A DNA stretch of 64,000 bases, from positions 248,001 through 312,000 of the forward strand of contig NZ_JBHSAF010000001.1 in NCBI RefSeq assembly GCF_042649925.1, written 5' to 3'. Below, piece after piece: positions 44,164 to 53,832 of this stretch. The stretch's first letter is position 1. Every line of letters begins with the position of its first letter. The position numbers were made by a program, and so were the translations under genes. This DNA comes from Pseudaeromonas sharmana. Lineage in GTDB: Bacteria; Pseudomonadota; Gammaproteobacteria; Enterobacterales; Aeromonadaceae. The notes under the pieces are model-generated. The model did no database searches, was not told the DNA's origin, and worked only from the letters and a program-made list of their open reading frames with translations.

Positions 44164-46652
44164 GGTTGACACTCCAGGTGCGGGGTTTGTGTCAGCAATC
44201 CTGGCTGCTTGTTCGGTAACTGGTAGTGGAACTGGCAATGGCGATTCTGCCAGTCGAGGTGGATGATGCCGCTGGGTTGGGCCAGACGGGCATAGAGCTT
44301 GCCGCCTTGACCGACAATCCCCAGTTGGGCGCCGCTGCTGTCCTCGGCAATAGCTCCTAAAGGCACGGCGCCTTGCTGGGGAACGCGCAGTTTAAAGATC
44401 ACTGGCATGCCGCTATGGGTGGCAAAGTGAAGTCGGGTTGCGGCACCCGCATCGGGGATCACCCATTGGCTGCTGCTGCTCAGTTCGCTATCGCCTTGGA
44501 TCCCTTCAGGGTCCAGTTCGATCTGGTTACTGGTATAGGGGATCAGGTCTGGAACAACCGCATAGCCCTGCTCATCTACGCTCAGCTCGGGATGCCCCTT
44601 GATCGTGGCGCCTGCTGCCTGCGGAGCATCGATAATGGCAAAGGTCTCTCCCAAGTGAGGCAGGGCGGTAATGGTGCTGTCATGAGCCAGCAAGGCGCCC
44701 TGAATGCCGGCCGAGTATTGTTGTTGATGCTGACTGTCGCGGCTGTAGGTACCGCTGACGGTCGCCATGTGGCTGCGATAACTGCTGTTCAGCCCCACGC
44801 CAGTGATGGCTTCGCCTGTTTTGGGTGCCATCTGGCTGGCGGTGATGCCATAGCTGTACTCATCCTGCTCACCGAGTGTGCCGCCCAGGGCGGCTTGCAG
44901 TTGATTGCCACCTTGCTGGCTATGGGTCAACTGCAGATCCAGGCTCTGGCTGCGGCTTTCACCCAGGGGCATGGAGAGGTTCAAGGTTACCTGGTTGTCC
45001 TGATGTCCATCACTGGTGCGCAGTCGTTGCCCCGAGATCTGGTAGTCGATCTCTCCCATATGGTTGCTGTAACCCAATTGCCAACTGGTATCAGAGTGCG
45101 GCTGGTGCCAGTAGTGGGTGCGGCTGCCGGTAAAATAGACATTGCCTTCCCCCATGGGTTGGCTCAGGGTCAAATCCAGCCGCTGCTGGGTATGCGGCTG
45201 GTCGGGTACCTGGTGCCTTGCTTCGGCGTCTCTGGCTTCGATCGCCTCGCGCAGACTGCGATAATCATCGCTGGAATAGCGGTAGCTGGCCAATGACAGA
45301 TTGGTATGGCTGGCGGCAAACTGCTTGCTGTAGATGGCGCGCCAGCTTTGCCCTTGCAAGGTTCTGCTGCTGCCCTGCAACGAAGAGTAAGTCATATCCA
45401 GTGAAAAGGCGCCGATCGGGGTGTTGAGTCCGGCACCCAGCAGTTCGGCATTGTAGCCTTGCATCAGACTCATACCGCTGTAAACGGAGAGCTGATTGGT
45501 CAGGCCATGTTGCACTGTGGCCTGGCCCAGCAGGGGTTTGTCACTCTGCTGGCTCTCGCGCAGTTGGCCTACTGTGGCGGTGTAACGGGTATTGCCCACC
45601 CGGATCAGCCCCGGCGTGGTGGCAAATGGCACACTATAACGGGTGACCGAGCCATCCGATTCGGTGATGGTAATGGTGAGATCGCCACCATAACCAGTGG
45701 GAGAGAGGTCATCGATGGCAAAACTGCCAGGAGCCACACTGGTTTCGTAGAGCAGATAGCCGTTTTGTTCAATTTTCACATGGGCGTAGGTGCGGGCAAT
45801 GCCAAATACGGTGGGGGCGTAACCACGCTGTGATTCGGGCAGCATGCGCTCATCGCTGGCTAATTCCAGCCCCTGATAGCTGACGGAATCAAACAAGGCG
45901 CCCGAGGTCCAGCCCTGACCGACTCGCAGGCGTGAGCGCCAGGTCGGCAGGCTGCGCTCGCCATAGGCCGAGAGGGTTTGCCAGTGCTGGCTGCCATCGC
46001 TCTGTTGCAACGAGGAGTGGTGGTGAAAACGCCAGGCACCCAGGTTGACACCGGCCTGCAACCCCAGATAGCGGCTGGAAAAGTGGCTCTGCTGCGAGTC
46101 GCTACCATACAGATTGGCGCTGTAATCCAGATAGGCGACGGGCTCTCCCCAGTTCCAGTGGGCTGGATCCGTATCGGTAGTGTTGGTTTTTTGTTGCTTG
46201 CTTTGCGGGATGCTCATGTGCAGCGCCATCTCGCTCACATCATATTGCCAGGTGATCTCGCTATCGAGTTGCTCTGGACTCAGACAGGCGCCGGGATGAG
46301 CCAGGGCCTGCTGCACGGTTGTCGCGATGGCGCTCTGGCGGTAGCGGGACAGAGACAGCAGATCAGCATCCACGCAGGGTGCGACGTTGCCTGAGGCATC
46401 CGCGGCCAGGCGAATGTTGCCGTGACCGACCAACTGTTCGTTGATATAGATATCGCTGGGGTACTGGCCGGCCGTCAGCGGATTACCAGTGCGAAAGCGG
46501 CGAGTATCCAGTTCGGCACCGGGGGCTTTTTTGCTACCCAGGCGTAAAAACTGGCTGTTGAACTGGGCTTGCTGCCCGGCATGGCTAATAGATGGCAGCA
46601 CCAGCAAGAACAGCAGCAGTGAGCTGTGGCGGAACTCCTTACACTGACTCAT
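44160..46652 (-). CDS. Fimbrial outer-membrane usher (FimD/PapC family)
   Basis: An 830-residue usher forming the outer-membrane pore and assembly platform. A signal peptide is followed by the N-terminal chaperone-binding domain (FNSQFLRLG and DIYINEQLVG), the beta-barrel with plug (GSFAIDDLSPTGYGGDLTITI), and C-terminal domains (VPQQGAVPLGAIAEDSSG). The ATG at 46652 follows AGGAG. Length is normal. Confidence 0.96.
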   Translation of the reverse strand: MSQCKEFRHSSLLLFLLVLPSISHAGQQAQFNSQFLRLGSKKAPGAELDTRRFRTGNPLTAGQYPSDIYINEQLVGHGNIRLAADASGNVAPCVDADLLSLSRYRQSAIATTVQQALAHPGACLSPEQLDSEITWQYDVSEMALHMSIPQSKQQKTNTTDTDPAHWNWGEPVAYLDYSANLYGSDSQQSHFSSRYLGLQAGVNLGAWRFHHHSSLQQSDGSQHWQTLSAYGERSLPTWRSRLRVGQGWTSGALFDSVSYQGLELASDERMLPESQRGYAPTVFGIARTYAHVKIEQNGYLLYETSVAPGSFAIDDLSPTGYGGDLTITITESDGSVTRYSVPFATTPGLIRVGNTRYTATVGQLRESQQSDKPLLGQATVQHGLTNQLSVYSGMSLMQGYNAELLGAGLNTPIGAFSLDMTYSSLQGSSRTLQGQSWRAIYSKQFAASHTNLSLASYRYSSDDYRSLREAIEARDAEARHQVPDQPHTQQRLDLTLSQPMGEGNVYFTGSRTHYWHQPHSDTSWQLGYSNHMGEIDYQISGQRLRTSDGHQDNQVTLNLSMPLGESRSQSLDLQLTHSQQGGNQLQAALGGTLGEQDEYSYGITASQMAPKTGEAITGVGLNSSYRSHMATVSGTYSRDSQHQQQYSAGIQGALLAHDSTITALPHLGETFAIIDAPQAAGATIKGHPELSVDEQGYAVVPDLIPYTSNQIELDPEGIQGDSELSSSSQWVIPDAGAATRLHFATHSGMPVIFKLRVPQQGAVPLGAIAEDSSGAQLGIVGQGGKLYARLAQPSGIIHLDWQNRHCQFHYQLPNKQPGLLTQTPHLECQP

Positions 46653-46778
46653 TTTGTTCTCCTGGCTTGCGATGGCAACGGGCCTTGCAACACTGTGATG
46701 GCTTACAAGCCGATGAGCTGGCACCAGAAACTGTCAGGTTTGAGCACATGAAGAGCCTCTGCGGGAGTCCGGGTAAAC

Positions 46779-46794
46779 AGGCCCCGAAGGGCCT
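46779..46794 (-). other. Hairpin between pilin and usher genes
   Basis: On the minus strand AGGCCC-TTCG-GGGCCT forms a stable tetraloop hairpin, followed by gtttaccc. Placed between pilin and usher, it is a candidate attenuator or stabiliser giving more pilin than usher. The T-run is weak. Confidence 0.5.
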
Positions 46795-46802
46795 GGGGTC
46801 GA

Positions 46803-47336
46803 TCAGGGGTAGATGACGGTAAAGGCGGTGCTGGCAGTCACATCGCCCGCTGTGGCTGGTGTCGTGGGTGCAATGTATTGGGCAAAATAGGTCAGGTTGG
46901 CCGCACCTGAAGAGAGGTCAACTTCCTGGCTATTCTGGTTTGCCTTCGGCAGATTCAGCGCTATGGCACTCTTGTCAGCATTGAGGAGTTGAATCTCGAC
47001 ATTGCTACCGGTGGCTGTACCATTTTTCAGGTATCCATTTGCCATATCTGTGTCTGCTCCCGGCTCAAAATAGAGCGCAACCTTGTGATTGGCTGGAGTA
47101 CAACCCGTCAGGCTAATGGTCACAGGAGTCAGGCCGGCCACTGCGTTTGGGGTTGAGAGCGCGGATGTTGAGACGGTAGGGAGCGTCACAGCGTGTTTAC
47201 CGGCAGCCCCCGAGCTGATGGTACAGGTATTGGTGACGATACGGCCATTGATGGTGATGGAGCCATCGGCTGCCTGGCTGATGGCAGGAGCCAGTGCGGT
47301 CAGCGCAATCACCGAGGCGAGGGTATGTAAACGCAT
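46803..47336 (-). CDS. Major fimbrial subunit
   Basis: A 177-residue type-1-like pilin. A signal peptide ends near AISQAADG. The mature part has the conserved disulfide pair (VTNTCTISS and LTGCTPAN) and ends with the donor-strand-acceptor pattern STAFTVIYP. The ATG at 47336 follows CGGAG; an ATG seven codons upstream is less likely. First gene of the cluster and probably the most expressed. An AT-rich stretch upstream may be silenced by H-NS-like proteins. Confidence 0.93.
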   Translation of the reverse strand: MRLHTLASVIALTALAPAISQAADGSITINGRIVTNTCTISSGAAGKHAVTLPTVSTSALSTPNAVAGLTPVTISLTGCTPANHKVALYFEPGADTDMANGYLKNGTATGSNVEIQLLNADKSAIALNLPKANQNSQEVDLSSGAANLTYFAQYIAPTTPATAGDVTASTAFTVIYP

Positions 47337-48250
47337 ATAAAACTCCGATAAGGTCATTTCAAATAGACATGTCGCATGCGTAAGCGGGCATGTAGGTCAA
47401 TTTTTGCTGTGTATAGCGGTTGTTCACGTCATGCCATCACACCCGGTCAATCACGGGGCGCTGAGATAACGGGTCGGGCGGAAAATTAGCCATGTGACGC
47501 GGTTTGCACCAGGCATAAAAAATAATAAAAATATATTAATCAGTGATTTAGTTATGATTCGCAGCCCATGCGCCCTGCAGCATGCAGGAAAAGACAACCA
47601 GATCATGCGCCTGGCGCCGCCACCCATGAATGGTGATCCCATGACGATATCGGCTGGGCATGCGCTCAGGTCGGCAGTGCCAGCAGCAAACGAATGGTCA
47701 AGCCAGCGTGCTGCTGTGACGCGCAAGACGAGGAGATGAAGAATGGCCACGGTGGATGGCGAGCGGGAACCTTCTGCCCTTGCCCTGGCCGAGCGCGGAG
47801 GGAGCCGATGTCCGCGTGCGAACCGGCAGCCCCGTAGTTGGCAGCGGCAGATGCGCGTTACGCGATTGCCAATGGATGAGGCGTAGCTAGCGCCATAGTC
47901 CGGCTGCTGGTGGGCGCGGGGCTGTCCGAGCGCCAGCGCGCGGCTGGGTTCTGTTTGCCTGCAATCTGATGTTGTCGGGGGGCAACCGATGCTCTGCCGG
48001 CTGATGGCCGTCCGCAACATGGCGCCGCTTGGGTGATCTGCACTTCGGCACCCCCCTGATCTGGCAATGCTGCACCCTGCCCATCGCCGCGGTGTTACTC
48101 CTGCGCGGCACTCAAGCCGTGTTCATTACGCGGGTGATCAAGCGCCGGTTTTAGCCCCCGCAACGAGCTTGCCGCTCTCCCTGGCCAGCTCTCCCTGCCC
48201 TGGCTTTACCAGCTCGCTCACCGGGCCTGTGCCCAGGCGGAACAGGTGAC
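47337..48250. other. Gene-poor stretch with possible decayed coding sequence
   Basis: No intact gene is convincing in these 914 bases. Bases 47510-47560 are extremely A+T-rich, unlike the neighbourhood, and lie upstream of the fimbrial genes. Bases 47700-48200 are G+C-rich and read in short protein-like runs on the plus strand broken by stops and frame changes, for example 47743-47886 (47 codons) and the end VLLLRGTQAVFITRVIKRRF before a TAG at about 48150. This suggests a decayed gene of unknown kind. A 189-codon minus-strand frame (47451-48020) is rich in Arg, Ser and Cys and looks like a shadow. Confidence 0.4.
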
Positions 48251-49531
48251 TCACACGCGCAAGTCGATCTGCTGCAAGGTCCCGGCTTTGCCCTCTTCCG
48301 TCAGGTAGACACCGGTCTGGCGTAGTACCGCCGGGCTTTGCTCGCTGGCGCTATCGATACCGCCCAAGTGCTGGAATGGCGTGTTGGCCGTCTGCAGGAA
48401 GATGGCGCCGATCTGTTGCTCACCCAGCGTCAGCAGCGCTTCGCCGGGACGATACAGGCGCAGCGTGACGAAGCTGGCATCGGCTGCGTCGAGCACGCCA
48501 TTTCCGTCTTGATCCAGGCTGGCCAGCTCACCAAAACCATCGCCACTGCGGGTGCCAAACAACTCGCTGCCATCATCGATCTGGCCGTTACCGTTACGAT
48601 CCAGCGCCAGAAATGCCGAGCCGTCATCAAGCCGGGCCAGGGATTCGCTTTGGCCATCGGCATCCAGATCGAAATCGAAACGCGCCGAGGTGAAGCCGGC
48701 GACCAGGCCATCCAGGTTCAGCACCAGCGGATCTTTCAGGGCGGAGGTGCGGGTCAGGCGCTCGCTCCACCGGGTCTGTTCAAAATTCAGTGCAAAACCC
48801 AGATCCAGTTGCAGTTGCCGACCGTCGCTGGTGGTGACCTGGCCCTTGGCCACGAAGGCCAGTTGCTCCTGCTGGTAATGCAGATCGCTGACCAGCACCG
48901 CCTGATCCGGTTGTTGCGTTGCGTCAGCCGGGGCGCGGCTGGCCGTCGTGGCATTGTCGGCCGTCGTCACTCCGGCGGCATTCTGGCTGGTCGGCATCGC
49001 GGCCAACTGGACCTTGATGCCCATCACTTTTTCCAGCAGCGTCTTCAGGATGCGGGTCTGGCTATCGAGAGACATCTCCTGTTGCTGTGTTTCGGTCTCG
49101 GTCGTGGCACTTTGCTCGGGGCGTGAGGGGGTATCGGTGGCGGAGAGCTGATCCAGCCATTGGCTGGCCTGGCGATAAAACTCCAGCTGACCATCCACGG
49201 CAGGTGCCGCCGCACGGTCGCTGGCCGAGGGGGCTGCCCGTACTGTGTCTTCGTCTGCTGCTCGAGCCTGGCGCAGCAAGTCACGACGGGATAACAGGCG
49301 CTCATCCGCCGTTTGGCTGGCCAACTGTTCCGGCGTCACCGTCGCGTCGGACGGCGCTCCTGCCGCTGACAGGGTCGACAATCCGGCCTCCTCATAGCGA
49401 ACCTGTTCACCCCGCAGCGTGAGTTCACTCAGCGGCAGAGCCTGGCCGGGGAGCGTCGTCTGTTGCCGCAGCTGCAGTTGTTGCTGCCGATATTCGCTGC
49501 TGAACGTCAGCTGCTGATCACTGATACGCAT
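48251..49531 (-). CDS. Uncharacterised protein with EF-hand-like loops
   Basis: A 426-residue protein without signal peptide or membrane helix. The first 230 residues are rich in Gln, Ala and Ser and look disordered or coiled. The C-terminal half has three aspartate loops: DFDLDADGQSE at about 286, DRNGNGQIDDGSELFG at about 311 and DQDGNGVLDAAD at about 340. These resemble EF-hand or FG-GAP calcium sites of proteins annotated as VCBS or calcium-binding. The ATG follows GGAG. Function unknown; secretion would need a leaderless route. Confidence 0.8.
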   Translation of the reverse strand: MRISDQQLTFSSEYRQQQLQLRQQTTLPGQALPLSELTLRGEQVRYEEAGLSTLSAAGAPSDATVTPEQLASQTADERLLSRRDLLRQARAADEDTVRAAPSASDRAAAPAVDGQLEFYRQASQWLDQLSATDTPSRPEQSATTETETQQQEMSLDSQTRILKTLLEKVMGIKVQLAAMPTSQNAAGVTTADNATTASRAPADATQQPDQAVLVSDLHYQQEQLAFVAKGQVTTSDGRQLQLDLGFALNFEQTRWSERLTRTSALKDPLVLNLDGLVAGFTSARFDFDLDADGQSESLARLDDGSAFLALDRNGNGQIDDGSELFGTRSGDGFGELASLDQDGNGVLDAADASFVTLRLYRPGEALLTLGEQQIGAIFLQTANTPFQHLGGIDSASEQSPAVLRQTGVYLTEEGKAGTLQQIDLRV

Positions 49532-49713
49532 CTTCTGCTCCGGAACGGGGGGCTTGTCTGGTTATCGGCGTGATCGGTGCAGAGGTTAACACTGTTTGGC
49601 TATAACGACGGGGTTGGATAGATCCGGGGCTGTGGCGAACGCCACACAGTGTGCGTGACCGTCTGGACGCAAACGGGGCGCTGCCGCGCCCCGTTCTGCT
49701 CCCCGGTGAGTGC

Positions 49714-50352
49714 TTACTGCGCCAAGCTGGGCGGCAGGCAGACGCCAATGCCACCCAGACCACAATAGCCGTCCGGATTGCGGGCCAGATACTGCTGGTG
49801 GTAGCTTTCGGCATAGTAGAAGGTGGGGGCGGGCAACACCTGAGTGGTGATGGCGCGGGCATCCCCGGCCTGCTGCATGGCGCTACTGAATGCCTGCAGC
49901 GAAGCTTCGGCGGCGGCCTGCTGCTGGGCTGAGGTGGTGAACAGCACAGAGCGGTACTGGGTGCCGATATCGCCACCCTGGCGCATGCCTTGTGCCGGAT
50001 CGTGCTGCTCCCAGAACAGTTTCAACAGATCGGCGTAACTGATCTGCGCCGGATCAAATACCACCAGCACACTTTCGGCATGACCGGTCTGACCGGTGCA
50101 CACTTCCTGATAACTGGGGTTGGGGGTATATCCGCCCTGATAGCCGGCGGCGGTGACCACCACACCGGGTTGTTGCCAGAACAGACGCTCGACGCCCCAG
50201 AAGCAACCCATGGCAAAGTAGGCGATCTCCAAATGTGACGGCCAGGGGCCGCGCAAGGGTTGGCCATTTAGCACATGGTTTGGTTCCAGCGGCATGGGCT
50301 CGCTGCGGCCTGGTAGCGCCTCGGCGGCGCTGATCATCTCGGTCTTGCTCAT
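49714..50352 (-). CDS. msrA: Peptide-methionine (S)-S-oxide reductase
   Basis: A 212-residue MsrA that repairs oxidised methionine. The catalytic GCFWG has C50. The YQGGYTPNPSYQEVCTGQTGHAE block and the C-terminal YHQQYL are conserved. The extended N-terminus of about 40 residues is normal for the enterobacterial type. It lies 50 bases downstream of hemL on the same strand. Confidence 0.97.
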   Translation of the reverse strand: MSKTEMISAAEALPGRSEPMPLEPNHVLNGQPLRGPWPSHLEIAYFAMGCFWGVERLFWQQPGVVVTAAGYQGGYTPNPSYQEVCTGQTGHAESVLVVFDPAQISYADLLKLFWEQHDPAQGMRQGGDIGTQYRSVLFTTSAQQQAAAEASLQAFSSAMQQAGDARAITTQVLPAPTFYYAESYHQQYLARNPDGYCGLGGIGVCLPPSLAQ

Positions 50353-50402
50353 CGTCTCTCTCTTGGTCTCAACCGTGGCGCAGGCGCCGACGGGGTCACG
50401 AA

Positions 50403-51716
50403 TTAGCTGCCCAGACCCTCATTACGCAGCTGGGCAAATGCCAGATCGGCGGCGTGCAGGGTTTTTTCGATCTCGGCGTCACCGTGGGCCAGCGATACGA
50501 AACCGGCCTCATAGGCACTCGGTGCCAGGTAGACACCCTGTTCCAGCATCAGATGATAGAAGCGGCGGAAGGCGCTCATATCACAGGCCGTCACCTGTTC
50601 AAAACGGCTGACGCTGGGTTCACGGCTAAAGAAGAAGCCGAACATGCCACCGACATGGGTGATCGCCAGCGGGATACCGTGGCGCTCGGCGGCCTGCTTC
50701 AACCCTTCGGCAATGCGGCGGGTTTTGTCGGCGAGCGCCTCGTACAGACCGGGTTGCTGGATGGCCTTGAGCATTGCCAGGCCGGCCGCCATGGCGACCG
50801 GGTTGCCGGAAAGGGTGCCGGCTTGATAGACAGGGCCGACCGGAGCCAGGTACTCCATCACCTCTCGTCTGCCACCGAAGGCGCCGACCGGCATGCCGCC
50901 GCCGATGATCTTGCCCAACGTGGTCAGGTCGGGACGGATACCATAGTGCCCCTGGGCGCCTTGTAGTCCCACCCGGAAGCCGGTCATCACCTCGTCGAGG
51001 ATCAATAGGGCGCCATATTCGTCACACAAGGCCCGCAGCCCCTCAAGAAAACCGGGCTCCGGCGGGATGCAGTTCATGTTGCCGGCCACCGGCTCGACGA
51101 TCACACAGGCGATCTCGATGGGGTAGTCGGCAAACGCGGCTTCGACGCTGGCCAGATCGTTGAAGGTGCAGGTCAGGGTGTGCTTGACGAAGTCTGCCGG
51201 TACGCCTGGCGAGCTGGGTTGTCCCAATGTCAGGGCGCCGGAGCCGGCCTTGACCAGCAGCGCATCGGCGTGGCCGTGGTAGCAGCCTTCGAACTTGATG
51301 AACTTGTCACGGCCTGTGTAGCCTCGGGCCAGTCGAATGGCGCTCATCGTCGCCTCGGTGCCGGAGTTGACCATCCGCGACATCTCCATGGAGGGCATCA
51401 GCCGTTGCAGCGTTTCCGCCATCTCGACCTCGATGGCGGTGGGGGCACCATAGCTGAGGCCGCGCTCGACCGCTTCGAGCACCGCCTGCTTGATCAGCGG
51501 ATGGTTATGTCCCAACAGCATGGGGCCCCAGGAACCGATATAGTCGACATAGGCCTTGCCATCGACATCGTACAGATAGGCACCGTCGGCGCGTTCGATA
51601 AAACGCGGCGTGCCGCCGACGCCATTGAAGGCGCGCACCGGTGAGTTGACGCCACCGGGAATGGCGTGGCGGGCTTGTTCGAACAGGCGGGCGGAATGCA
51701 TGGCTGATTCTGACAT
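50403..51716 (-). CDS. hemL: Glutamate-1-semialdehyde 2,1-aminomutase
   Basis: A 437-residue PLP enzyme that makes 5-aminolevulinate for haem. The PLP lysine is K269 in TTLGKIIGGGMPVGAFGG, and DEVMTGFR binds the cofactor. The N-terminal FEQARHAIPGGVNSPVRAF is typical. The ATG follows GGGAG; an ATG five codons in is an alternative. It is divergent from the ClC gene. Confidence 0.97.
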   Translation of the reverse strand: MSESAMHSARLFEQARHAIPGGVNSPVRAFNGVGGTPRFIERADGAYLYDVDGKAYVDYIGSWGPMLLGHNHPLIKQAVLEAVERGLSYGAPTAIEVEMAETLQRLMPSMEMSRMVNSGTEATMSAIRLARGYTGRDKFIKFEGCYHGHADALLVKAGSGALTLGQPSSPGVPADFVKHTLTCTFNDLASVEAAFADYPIEIACVIVEPVAGNMNCIPPEPGFLEGLRALCDEYGALLILDEVMTGFRVGLQGAQGHYGIRPDLTTLGKIIGGGMPVGAFGGRREVMEYLAPVGPVYQAGTLSGNPVAMAAGLAMLKAIQQPGLYEALADKTRRIAEGLKQAAERHGIPLAITHVGGMFGFFFSREPSVSRFEQVTACDMSAFRRFYHLMLEQGVYLAPSAYEAGFVSLAHGDAEIEKTLHAADLAFAQLRNEGLGS

Positions 51717-51849
51717 CGGAGGCTCCCTTAAAATGCATCAAGAATGGATGCGGCAAGGCGTGTAATAATGACGACTCAAATACAGGCGGCACTATAGCAA
51801 AACCCCTCGGCGGACGCGACGCACGGCGTGCGCTCGAACTGGAGTCAGT

Positions 51850-53247
51850 ATGCGACAACATCGAGTCTCTTCTCTGTCCCGCCGCGCGCGATTACGGCTG
51901 CTGCTGCGCCGGATCCTGCGCCGGGACACCTCGTCACCCAAGCTGTTGCTGCTGGCAGCCCTGGCCGGTTTGTTGACCGGGCTTATCTGTTGTGGCTTCG
52001 AATGGCTGCTGGATGAGCTGGTGGCACGACGCCTGGGCGTGTTGCAGGCGTTGCCGGATCTCTGGCGCTGGAGTGCCGCCTTTGTCAGTGGCGCTGTGCT
52101 GGCCGGTTTTGCTATCTGGCTGGCCCAGCGATTTGCCCCAGAGGCTGGAGGCTCCGGGATCCCCGAGATCGAAGGCGCGCTGGAGGGGTTGCGTCCGGTG
52201 CGTTGGGCCCGGGTGCTGCCCGTCAAGTTTGTTGGCGGATTGGCGGCACTGGGCTCCGGCATGATGCTGGGACGGGAAGGTCCGTCAGTCCAGATTGGCG
52301 GAAATATCGGCGCCATGGTGGCGACGCTGGAAAGCAAGTCTGCAGACTCCCGCCATGCGTTGCTGGCTGCCGGAGCGGCAGCGGGCCTGACGGCCGCCTT
52401 CAATGCGCCGCTGGCCGCCATTCTGTTCGTCCTTGAAGAGCTGAGGGCACAGTTTCGCTACTCATTTGTTTCCGTCAAGGCGGTCAGTGTTGCGGTCATC
52501 TCGGCGACACTGGTTCGCCATGCACTGATGGGGGATAAGCCGATCTTTGCCATGCCAGAGTTGACTGCTCCACCGTTGACCCACCTGAGCGCTTACCTGT
52601 TACTGGGCTGTCTGGCCGGGGTGATGGGCACCTTGCTTAATCGTCTGGTGGGGTGGGGGCAGGATGCCTATCTGCGCTGGCATGCCGGGCGCCGGATGGT
52701 ATTGGTGTTGACGGTCGCCCTGTTCGGTGGCGTGTTTGGGCTGTTATCGCTGACGAACCTGGGCTGGCATGGTGGCGGCATGGTACAGATCCCGCAGTGG
52801 ATGACGGTGCCATTGCCACTGCAGCTGCTGTTGGCACTACTGTTATGGCGAACCCTTGGCACCCTGATCTGTTTTTGCTCCGGGATCCCGGGCGGTATTT
52901 TTGCGCCGTTGCTGGCGTTAGGGACCTTGCTCGGGGTGGTGTGGGCGCACAGTCTCGGCCTCTGGTTTCCTGAGCTGTTGGATCAGCAGATGGCATTGGG
53001 ACTGGTGGGCATGAGCGCCCTGTTTGCCGCCTCGGTGCGAGCGCCTGTGACCGGTATTTTGCTGGTGACCGAGATGAGCAATAATTTCAACCTGATCTTG
53101 CCGATGATGCTGGCGACGCTGGGTGCCACCCTGGTGGCTCAGGCCTTGGGGGGAAAACCGCTGTATAGCCAGATACTGGCGCGGACCTTGCGGCTGGCAC
53201 AGTGGCAGCAGAACAGCCGCCATGCCCCAGGTGCCGAGAATACTTGA
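51850..53247 (+). CDS. clcA: ClC family chloride channel / H+-Cl- exchanger
   Basis: A 465-residue ClC protein with a short basic N-terminus and about 18 membrane helices. Selectivity-filter motifs are GSGIPEIEG (near residue 102), GREGPSVQ (near residue 140) and GIPGGIFAPLLA (near residue 345). The glutamate of GREGP is the gating residue. It may act in acid resistance. erpA follows in the same direction after 55 bases. Confidence 0.93.
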   Translation: MRQHRVSSLSRRARLRLLLRRILRRDTSSPKLLLLAALAGLLTGLICCGFEWLLDELVARRLGVLQALPDLWRWSAAFVSGAVLAGFAIWLAQRFAPEAGGSGIPEIEGALEGLRPVRWARVLPVKFVGGLAALGSGMMLGREGPSVQIGGNIGAMVATLESKSADSRHALLAAGAAAGLTAAFNAPLAAILFVLEELRAQFRYSFVSVKAVSVAVISATLVRHALMGDKPIFAMPELTAPPLTHLSAYLLLGCLAGVMGTLLNRLVGWGQDAYLRWHAGRRMVLVLTVALFGGVFGLLSLTNLGWHGGGMVQIPQWMTVPLPLQLLLALLLWRTLGTLICFCSGIPGGIFAPLLALGTLLGVVWAHSLGLWFPELLDQQMALGLVGMSALFAASVRAPVTGILLVTEMSNNFNLILPMMLATLGATLVAQALGGKPLYSQILARTLRLAQWQQNSRHAPGAENT

Positions 53248-53302
53248 ACTGACTGGTCGGGTATTAGATAATCCGCCGGATTGAGAGGCTAGAGGTAACG
53301 CC

Positions 53303-53653
53303 ATGAGCGAGAGTGTCGAATTCGAATTTCCCATCCAGATGACGGATGCGGCGGCCAACAAGGTTCAGAGTCTGATCAGTGAAGAAGAGAATCCGGAGCT
53401 CAAACTGCGGGTTTATATCACCGGTGGTGGCTGTTCCGGCTTCCAATATGGTTTTACCTTTGATGAAAAGATCAATGATGGTGACACTGTGATCGAAAAG
53501 AACGGTGTCATCATGGTGATCGATGGCATGAGCCTGCAGTACCTGGTGGGTGGAGTCGTCGATTATGTCGAAGGGCTCGAAGGCTCGCGTTTCCTGGTCA
53601 GCAACCCGAATGCGACCGCGACCTGTGGTTGTGGATCCTCATTCTCCATCTGA
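53303..53653 (+). CDS. erpA: Iron-sulfur cluster insertion protein ErpA
   Basis: A 116-residue A-type carrier that delivers Fe-S clusters, for instance to isoprenoid enzymes. The three ligand cysteines are C44 (GGGCSGFQYG), C108 and C110 (TCGCGSSFSI). Length and sequence are standard. The ATG follows GAGGT. A terminator hairpin follows. The hemL-clcA-erpA neighbourhood is shared with E. coli. Confidence 0.98.
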   Translation: MSESVEFEFPIQMTDAAANKVQSLISEEENPELKLRVYITGGGCSGFQYGFTFDEKINDGDTVIEKNGVIMVIDGMSLQYLVGGVVDYVEGLEGSRFLVSNPNATATCGCGSSFSI

Positions 53654-53680
53654 CGCTGTGCGGTTTTCGTCTACATAAAT

Positions 53681-53708
53681 CAAGGGCCTTTTGAGGCCCT
53701 TGGTTGTT
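53681..53708 (+). terminator. Intrinsic terminator of erpA
   Basis: CAAGGGCC (53681-53688) pairs with GGCCCTTG (53695-53702), followed by gttgtttc. It lies 28 bases past the stop. Confidence 0.83.
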
Positions 53709-53757
53709 TCTGCTGGGTCCATCACTATTTTCGCTAACGGCTATCGGAAAGTTAAAG

Positions 53758-53785
53758 ATGAGAGCTTTTCTCATTTGTGTATACT
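53758..53785 (+). promoter_or_regulatory. Possible promoter with operator dyad upstream of the small peptide gene
   Basis: A perfect dyad ATGAGA-GCTTT-TCTCAT (53758-53774) is followed by TATACT at 53780-53785, a good -10 element. No -35 match is present, and the dyad lies where the -35 would be. This suggests a promoter dependent on a regulator; the regulator is unknown. Confidence 0.45.
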
Positions 53786-53832
53786 GTGCTTAGGCTTGAT
53801 GGCCAACACCGTATGAATAGCAGGAGCCGAAT

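Noticed and set aside
47451..48020. 189-codon minus-strand frame
   Set aside because: Composition is rich in Arg, Ser and Cys with no ribosome site, signal or known family; better explained as noise in a decayed region.
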